Source of the DNA: Flavobacterium terrigena
GTDB lineage: Bacteria > Bacteroidota > Bacteroidia > Flavobacteriales > Flavobacteriaceae
Assembly: GCF_900108955.1 (NCBI RefSeq)
Contig: NZ_FNYA01000008.1
Location: 1 to 64,000 of the forward strand
Direction: 5' to 3'
DNA length: 64,000 nucleotides
Positions 59,880-64,000 of this stretch are shown here, in pieces. Each line of letters begins with the position of its first letter. Position 1 is the stretch's first letter. The position numbers and the translations under genes were made by a program. The notes below the pieces were generated by a model, which made no database searches, had not been told where the DNA came from, and saw only the letters and a list, made by a program, of their open reading frames with translations.

Positions 59880-61877
59880 CTATTTCAATTTTAAGGTAAA
59901 AGTAGTTCCGTTATCAATTTTAGAATCTACCAAAATTTCACAATCAATTGCTTTTGCCAAATCTCGAATTAAATGCAATCCTAAACCAGTTTTAATTCCA
60001 GTCACTTCTTTTTCGTCATATAAAGCTTTAAATTGTTCGTTTGAAGCGCCTTTTCCATTATCTGAAATTGATAAATAAGTAAAGTTGTTTTCTTGCCAAG
60101 TTTTCCAAATTATGCTTGGGTTATCAATTCCATCCAAAGCTTTAATGGCATTTCCAGTTAAATTTCTGATGATTGTTTTTAAGTAATTTTCATCCGTATT
60201 AATTTGAATATTTTGTGGGTTTTCAAAAGTAATTTGGACTTTTTCTTCACTTGAAAAATGTGATTTTGTATCTTCAAATAAAGAACTTATGGCAATTTTT
60301 TTGGGCTGCGGTTTGAAATTTTCCATTTGACTTTTGCTCCATTGTAAAATATCTTCCATTGAATTTAGAAGATTTTCGGCGCCAACCATAGTTTTATCTT
60401 GCATACGTTTGGTGCTTTCCTCGTCTAACATTTCTGGACTTTCTTTTTGAAGCTGTAAGAAGAAAACCAAATTGGCAACAGGTCCGCGTAAATCGTGATT
60501 CAAAATACTAAAAAATCGTGTTTTAGCTTTGTTAGCTTCGTCCAATTCGGTATTTAAAACTTGTAATTTTTCGTTGGTCTTTTTACGATTTCGACTTTGG
60601 TAAAACAGTAAACTTCCAATAATTGCTAAAAGAAATATTCCGCCTATGAAATAATATTTTTGTTTTTTGTTTGATTCGAGAGTTAGGTTTTTGATTTTAA
60701 TTTGGTTGTTTTTTAAATCAATTTCTCTTTTGTCTTCCAAATTTTTTATTGTTTCTTTTTTAGAAAAATTAAATATAGAGTCTTTGTAAAGAGTAGCTTT
60801 TTCATAGGCTAATAAGCTATTTTGAAAATCATTATTTTGTTTATAAGCCAAATGCAATTTAAAATACCTTTTTTGTTTTTCGTCTAATAAATGTAATTTC
60901 GAAATTAGCTGAATGGATTTTTCATAAGAAGCAATACTTTTTTTGTTAAGCTCTTTCTTTAGTGAATTGCTTTTTTCTTGTTGAGCTTTAAAGTAATAAA
61001 TGTCGCCGAATTGATAATAAATAGCCGCAATTTGAGCTTCATTTTTAGGTTTCAATTCTTCTGTTTTAAGTAAAGGAATTAAAATTTGTAAAGCATTGTC
61101 ATATTTTTGATTGTCAATTAATAATCTGCATTCATTAATTAAATATTTGGTTTTTTCTAAATTCAACCCTTTTTTTTCTGCGTTTTTTAAAACATCTAAA
61201 TAATAATTGTTTTTTATTAAAGTGTCTTTTTCAGCGACTAAACAATTAATTTTTGAATTGTTTAGTTCTTTTTTTAAGGGTATTGTATTGATAGCAATTC
61301 TAATGTTTTTTGTGCTGTCTGATTTTTTTCTGTAAAGTTTCGCTTTTTCGGCATCACCTAAATAGATATAAATTGTACTAATATTTTGCAGAGTAATCGA
61401 TTGTAGTTCTTTGTTATTAACTTCTTCAAAAAGTTGTAACGATTCAAAAAAATATTTTAATGCAGTAGGATAATCACTTTTTAGAGAATACACTTTACCA
61501 ATTCCTCCTAAAATTTCACCTTTAATGCTTTTGCTTGTTGCGTTTTTTAAGCCGAATTCGTAGTTTGAAAGTGCTTCGCTGAAATTACTTTTTGATGCAC
61601 TAACTATTCCTAAATTTCTATAAGAATAAGCGATACCATTATTGTATTTTATTTTTTTAGCAAGTTCAAGCGCTTTGTTGGCATAGGATTCACAAAAATT
61701 AATATCTATTTTACGATATTCTTTTGCGATGTTGTTATATAAATCTACTTTGGTTTTTTCGTTTTTTATAGTTGGAATGACTTGTTCCAAAGAATCAATA
61801 AGCATTTTACCTTCTTTCTTCTGACAAAAAGCAAAAACTGAAAGTAAAACCAAAAGTAAATTTAGCAAGAATTTCAT
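59880..61877 (-). CDS. TPR-containing sensor histidine kinase (copy 2)
   Basis: 665 residues. Signal peptide (cut near VFAFCQ), TPR region with YSYRNLGIVSASKSNFSEALSNYEFGL and DIYYFKAQQEK segments, then from residue ~405 the transmembrane-DHp-HATPase block shared with copy 1 (His461). I count about 23 differences over 260 aligned residues (~91 percent identity), while the N-terminal ~400 residues are only loosely similar. Its start overlaps the stop of the LytTR regulator by 4 nt (ATGA), so the pair is translationally coupled. Confidence 0.93.
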   Translation of the reverse strand: MKFLLNLLLVLLSVFAFCQKKEGKMLIDSLEQVIPTIKNEKTKVDLYNNIAKEYRKIDINFCESYANKALELAKKIKYNNGIAYSYRNLGIVSASKSNFSEALSNYEFGLKNATSKSIKGEILGGIGKVYSLKSDYPTALKYFFESLQLFEEVNNKELQSITLQNISTIYIYLGDAEKAKLYRKKSDSTKNIRIAINTIPLKKELNNSKINCLVAEKDTLIKNNYYLDVLKNAEKKGLNLEKTKYLINECRLLIDNQKYDNALQILIPLLKTEELKPKNEAQIAAIYYQFGDIYYFKAQQEKSNSLKKELNKKSIASYEKSIQLISKLHLLDEKQKRYFKLHLAYKQNNDFQNSLLAYEKATLYKDSIFNFSKKETIKNLEDKREIDLKNNQIKIKNLTLESNKKQKYYFIGGIFLLAIIGSLLFYQSRNRKKTNEKLQVLNTELDEANKAKTRFFSILNHDLRGPVANLVFFLQLQKESPEMLDEESTKRMQDKTMVGAENLLNSMEDILQWSKSQMENFKPQPKKIAISSLFEDTKSHFSSEEKVQITFENPQNIQINTDENYLKTIIRNLTGNAIKALDGIDNPSIIWKTWQENNFTYLSISDNGKGASNEQFKALYDEKEVTGIKTGLGLHLIRDLAKAIDCEILVDSKIDNGTTFTLKLK

Positions 61878-62578
61878 ATCACAAAATTCAAATTGTCCTT
61901 AAAACTTCTGCCCACAGGAATGGAAACATTATTTTTTAATTCAATTTCTTGACTTCCTATTTTTTGAATAAACTGTTTTTGAACCGCAAAACTTCTGTGT
62001 ATTCTAACAAAAGACTGAAATTTTTCTTCTTGTAAAATTTCACCTAAATTAGATAACACACAATGGCGTTTTCCTTCCGTTACTAAAATCGTATAATTTT
62101 TTAAAGCTTCCAAATATAAAATTTCGTGAAGTTTGACTTTAATTTGATCGTGTCCTGTTTTCACATAAACCACATCTCCACCAATAGTTGATTCGAATAA
62201 ACTTGCTTTCAATCGAACTTCCATAAATTCTTCAATGCGTTTTACCGTTTGTTCAAATCGTGGAAACTTAAATGGTTTTACAATAAAATCTAAAGTTTGC
62301 AATTCAAAAGTTTCTGCTGCACTTTCAGCATGAGAAGAAATAAAAACACAAACGGGAATTTCAAGAGCTTTTTGACGTAATTCAATTCCAGAAGCCCCAG
62401 GCATTTCAATATCTAAAAAAGCAACTTCTACAGTGTTGGTTTCTAAAAAAGTAAGTGCTTTTTCTGCAGATTCAAATACGCCAATAATATTTAAAGTTGG
62501 AATTTTTTTTGCATATGACATCACGACAAGCCTGTCCATTTCGTCATCGTCTACTATTATGCAATTAAAAGGCTTCAT
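61874..62578 (-). CDS. LytTR-family response regulator
   Basis: 234 residues. Receiver domain with acidic pocket Asp10-Asp12 (IVDDDEMDR), phospho-acceptor Asp56 (AFLDIEMPG), Ser/Thr switch region and Lys in FIVKPFKFPRF. The C-terminal LytTR DNA-binding domain (~130-234) contains GDVVYVKTGHDQIKVKLHEILYLEALKNYTIL and SFVRIHRSFAVQKQFIQKI. LytTR regulators bind imperfect direct repeats upstream of their targets. It is the first gene of the leftward RR-HK-HK operon and divergent from the 166-residue protein gene; a 35-bp element lies between them. Confidence 0.95.
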   Translation of the reverse strand: MKPFNCIIVDDDEMDRLVVMSYAKKIPTLNIIGVFESAEKALTFLETNTVEVAFLDIEMPGASGIELRQKALEIPVCVFISSHAESAAETFELQTLDFIVKPFKFPRFEQTVKRIEEFMEVRLKASLFESTIGGDVVYVKTGHDQIKVKLHEILYLEALKNYTILVTEGKRHCVLSNLGEILQEEKFQSFVRIHRSFAVQKQFIQKIGSQEIELKNNVSIPVGRSFKDNLNFVI

Positions 62579-62595
62579 CGTTTTGAATTTGAATT

Positions 62596-62603
62596 CAAAT
62601 ATA
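62596..62603 (-). promoter_or_regulatory. -7 box of the LytTR regulator operon
   Basis: Read leftward TATATTTG, an exact TAnnTTTG, 18 nt before the regulator ATG at 62578. The 35-bp element (62627-62661) begins 24 nt upstream of this box. Confidence 0.55.
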
Positions 62604-62626
62604 AGAAAATTTCGAATAAAATTTCT

Positions 62627-62661
62627 ATTCGTGTATTTTAAATGCCGTTCGTCCTTTTGTG
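62627..62661. promoter_or_regulatory. 35-bp element, copy 1: candidate LytTR operator
   Basis: It contains TTCGT at 62628 and at 62648, a 20-bp period (GCCGTTCGT is an 8-of-9 match to the published LytTR half-site [TA][AC][CA]GTTN[AG][TG]). It matches copy 2 (63280-63314) at 32 of 35 positions. It ends 24 nt before the TAAGTTTG box of the downstream gene. Binding by the neighbouring regulator is inferred. Confidence 0.65.
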
Positions 62662-62662
62662 A

Positions 62663-62693
62663 TTGTTCCGCTTTCTCTGATATGTTAAGTTTG
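62663..62693 (+). promoter_or_regulatory. Promoter of the 166-residue protein gene
   Basis: TTG (62663-62665), a 20-nt spacer and TAAGTTTG (62686-62693) fit the Bacteroidetes pattern. The element at 62627-62661 sits immediately upstream of the -33 box, as for a classical activator site. The ATG is 27 nt after the box. Confidence 0.6.
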
Positions 62694-62720
62694 TTGCTAT
62701 TAATTTAAAAACCATTAATT

Positions 62721-63221
62721 ATGAGTACTTATAAATATGTAACACCTTATTGGAGAGACAGTCAAACTGTTTTTGGTGAAGGAGTAAAAGCGTATACTGG
62801 AACTACTTTTTTTATATTGAATCACAATAATGAACGTGCTGATGTTGCGATTCATTTTTATGATTTAGATGGGAATTTGTTAACCGATATGGAAGTGTCA
62901 ATGTTGGTTCCGCCTAATGCAGTTTTAGATATGCGAATTGTTGATGTTATTAGCGCTAAAGATCCAAACTATCGAGTATCAACTGGTTTAAGAACAGGTT
63001 CTATGCGAATTGTTAGTGATGTTCCTTTAGTAACAAGTGGAAAAATGTATAATGGAAGAGTCACATCAGGTGGCGATGTTGAAGATCTTAATGTGTGGTC
63101 TATTCCGTTTGAGGAAGTTCCGTTTGTGAAATTAGATTTGGGAAGAATTGGTGGTGAAATTCCAATTCCAGATAATAGCTATAAAGGATATTTTGGCAGA
63201 AGAAGACCTGGCCAAAAATAG
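62721..63221 (+). CDS. Uncharacterised 166-residue protein, possibly sensory-rhodopsin-transducer-like fold
   Basis: No signal peptide or membrane helix. Residues ~24-115 show a beta-sandwich rhythm: AYTGTTFFILNHNNERADVAIHFYD, VPPNAVLDMRIVDVI, and GSMRIVSDVPLVTSGKMYN. The order ILN-x(5)-A-x-V-x-I-x-FY, a PP-N/R turn, then S-x-R-I-x-S-D-V-P resembles, by eye, the Anabaena sensory rhodopsin transducer family (PF07100) and relatives. No similarity search was possible. The C-terminus is basic (GYFGRRRPGQK). The gene is divergent from the LytTR regulator, has the 35-bp element at its promoter and ends at a terminator. Confidence 0.6.
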   Translation: MSTYKYVTPYWRDSQTVFGEGVKAYTGTTFFILNHNNERADVAIHFYDLDGNLLTDMEVSMLVPPNAVLDMRIVDVISAKDPNYRVSTGLRTGSMRIVSDVPLVTSGKMYNGRVTSGGDVEDLNVWSIPFEEVPFVKLDLGRIGGEIPIPDNSYKGYFGRRRPGQK

Positions 63222-63235
63222 TATACAAGTATAAA

Positions 63236-63267
63236 ACCCCATATTAAACAATATGGGTTTTTTTTTA
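63236..63267 (+). terminator. Terminator after the 166-residue protein gene
   Basis: CCCATATT (63238-63245) pairs with AATATGGG (63250-63257) across a 4-nt loop, followed by a T10 run. Confidence 0.92.
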
Positions 63268-63279
63268 TGTTTGCATTTC

Positions 63280-63314
63280 ATTCGTGTATTTAAAACGTCG
63301 TTCGTCCTTTTGTG
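63280..63314. promoter_or_regulatory. 35-bp element, copy 2
   Basis: It matches copy 1 (62627-62661) at 32 of 35 positions, with TTCGT at 63281 and 63301 (20-bp period). It ends 24 nt before a -7-like GAAATTTG (63339-63346), exactly the spacing seen for copy 1. Confidence 0.65.
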
Positions 63315-63382
63315 GTTTTTTACTGTTTGGTATTGAGTGAAATTTGTAGTGCTTAAATAAATTAACTACTTAAAATCTAAAA

Positions 63383-64000
63383 ATGAAAAGGTTAGTACAC
63401 ATAATTTTGTTGATGACTCAGTTTGGGTTGTCGCAAGTCGGAATCAACACAACAACCCCACAAGCCCAATTAGATATTAAATCGAGTAATCAAGTCACAC
63501 CTTCCAATACAGATGGAATTCTGATTCCTAAAATTGATGCATTTCCTCTTACAAACCCAACAGCCTTACAACAAGGAATGATGGTTTATTTAACCACAAT
63601 TTCTGCAGGAAAACAACCGGGATTTTATTATTGGGACAATGTTACTATAAATTGGATTGGTTTAGGTGGAGGCTCCGCAAGTTCTGGCTGGGAAACTACT
63701 GGTAATGTAGGCACAAATCCAACTATAAATTTTATAGGAACCACAGATGATAACGATTTGATTTTTAAACGAAATAATATTGGTTCAGGTGTTATTAGCT
63801 TTTATAATACTGCTTTTGGAAATAATGTTTTTACATCGAATACTACAGGAAATATTAATACAGCATTTGGTTCTTTCGCCCTCAGATCTAATACCATAGG
63901 AAACAGTAATACTGCAGTGGGAGTAGGATCACTTGGTGCGAATACCACTGGTAATTGGAATACTGCTGTTGGTGCAGATAATATGAATCTTAACAACGGT
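63383..64000 (+). CDS. YadA-head/tail-fibre-like surface protein (3' partial)
   Basis: The frame starts at ATG 63383 and is still open at the window end (206 codons). A signal peptide (MKRLVHIILLMTQFGLSQ) is followed by VGINTTTPQAQLDIKSSNQV, the opening of Bacteroidetes tail-fibre-domain proteins. From ~residue 150 there are repeated NTAFGSFAL / NTAVGVGSL / NTAVGADNM units separated by NTxGN, i.e. the left-handed YadA-head type of trimeric adhesins. It would be secreted to the surface; the end, with possible sorting or chaperone domains, lies outside. It has the 35-bp element and a -7-like box upstream, so it may be a LytTR target. Confidence 0.85.
   Translation, partial: MKRLVHIILLMTQFGLSQVGINTTTPQAQLDIKSSNQVTPSNTDGILIPKIDAFPLTNPTALQQGMMVYLTTISAGKQPGFYYWDNVTINWIGLGGGSASSGWETTGNVGTNPTINFIGTTDDNDLIFKRNNIGSGVISFYNTAFGNNVFTSNTTGNINTAFGSFALRSNTIGNSNTAVGVGSLGANTTGNWNTAVGADNMNLNNG

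Noticed and set aside
57783..61877. Repeated kinase DNA as assembly duplication
   Set aside because: The two copies differ at about 23 of 260 residues and have distinct N-terminal halves, so they are true paralogues rather than an assembly artefact.
63802..63996. Leftward 64-residue frame rich in Pro, Val and Phe
   Set aside because: Antisense shadow of the repetitive NTAVG units of the YadA-head-like gene.

Overview
The window looks like a chromosomal segment of a Flavobacteriaceae bacterium, most likely Flavobacterium or a close relative. The evidence is AT-rich DNA, almost no Shine-Dalgarno sequences, many promoters of the Bacteroidetes type (TTG about 20 nt upstream of TAnnTTTG), type IX secretion sorting domains (types A and B), PorP/SprF, PorG-like and GldD proteins, an exonuclease-DnaE fusion, and mevalonate-pathway genes. 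I see no tRNA, rRNA, CRISPR array, insertion sequence or prophage. Most of it is housekeeping DNA, dense and mostly collinear.

Layout. 1-1422: the 3' end of a SprB-like T9SS adhesin followed by its PorP/SprF partner. 1473-10186: a gamma-carbonic anhydrase-like protein, then a leftward envelope block (murI, two ompH/skp genes, bamA, uppS, porG-like, nadK, a CBS protein). 10277-18782: rightward pdxJ, a hydrolase, an OmpP1/FadL porin, an SGNH lipoprotein, a phage-holin-family membrane protein, tig, clpP, clpX. 18866-30376: a 43-residue lipoprotein, an OmpA/PD40 protein, a GH3-family protein, DUF2797, DUF3078, dxs, tadA, a SIMPL protein, a lipoprotein, RNase G, a 30-residue basic protein of ribosomal type, HU. 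30508-32644: mutY, ssb, gldD. 32649-42028: leftward SDR, mtgA, a 1552-residue FN3/T9SS protein, a FAD oxidase, DedA and a DAACS transporter. 42113-57735: S9 peptidase, lipoprotein, BaiN-type flavoprotein, HhH protein, TspO, mvaD, mevalonate kinase, UbiA prenyltransferase, pseudouridine synthase, lipoprotein, dnaE, peroxiredoxin-like protein, trxA.

57783-64000 is the most distinctive part. It holds a LytTR response regulator, two tandem TPR histidine kinases whose C-terminal 260 residues are about 91 percent identical, and two rightward genes: a 166-residue protein that may resemble the sensory rhodopsin transducer fold, and a truncated YadA-head/tail-fibre-like surface protein. Two copies of a 35-bp element (32 of 35 identical) lie upstream of these two genes. 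Both end exactly 24 nt before a -7-like box, and each contains two TTCGT units 20 bp apart. I infer a LytTR-controlled surface-protein regulon.

Functional links. BamA, the OmpH/Skp chaperones and PorG serve outer-membrane and T9SS assembly for the surface proteins encoded here. Mevalonate genes and UppS supply polyprenyl carriers, whereas Dxs more probably feeds PdxJ (vitamin B6) and thiamine. Tig, ClpP and ClpX form a proteostasis block. Several start codons were moved from the longest-ORF position because of signal peptides, gene overlaps or non-ATG starts; these are stated in the entries.
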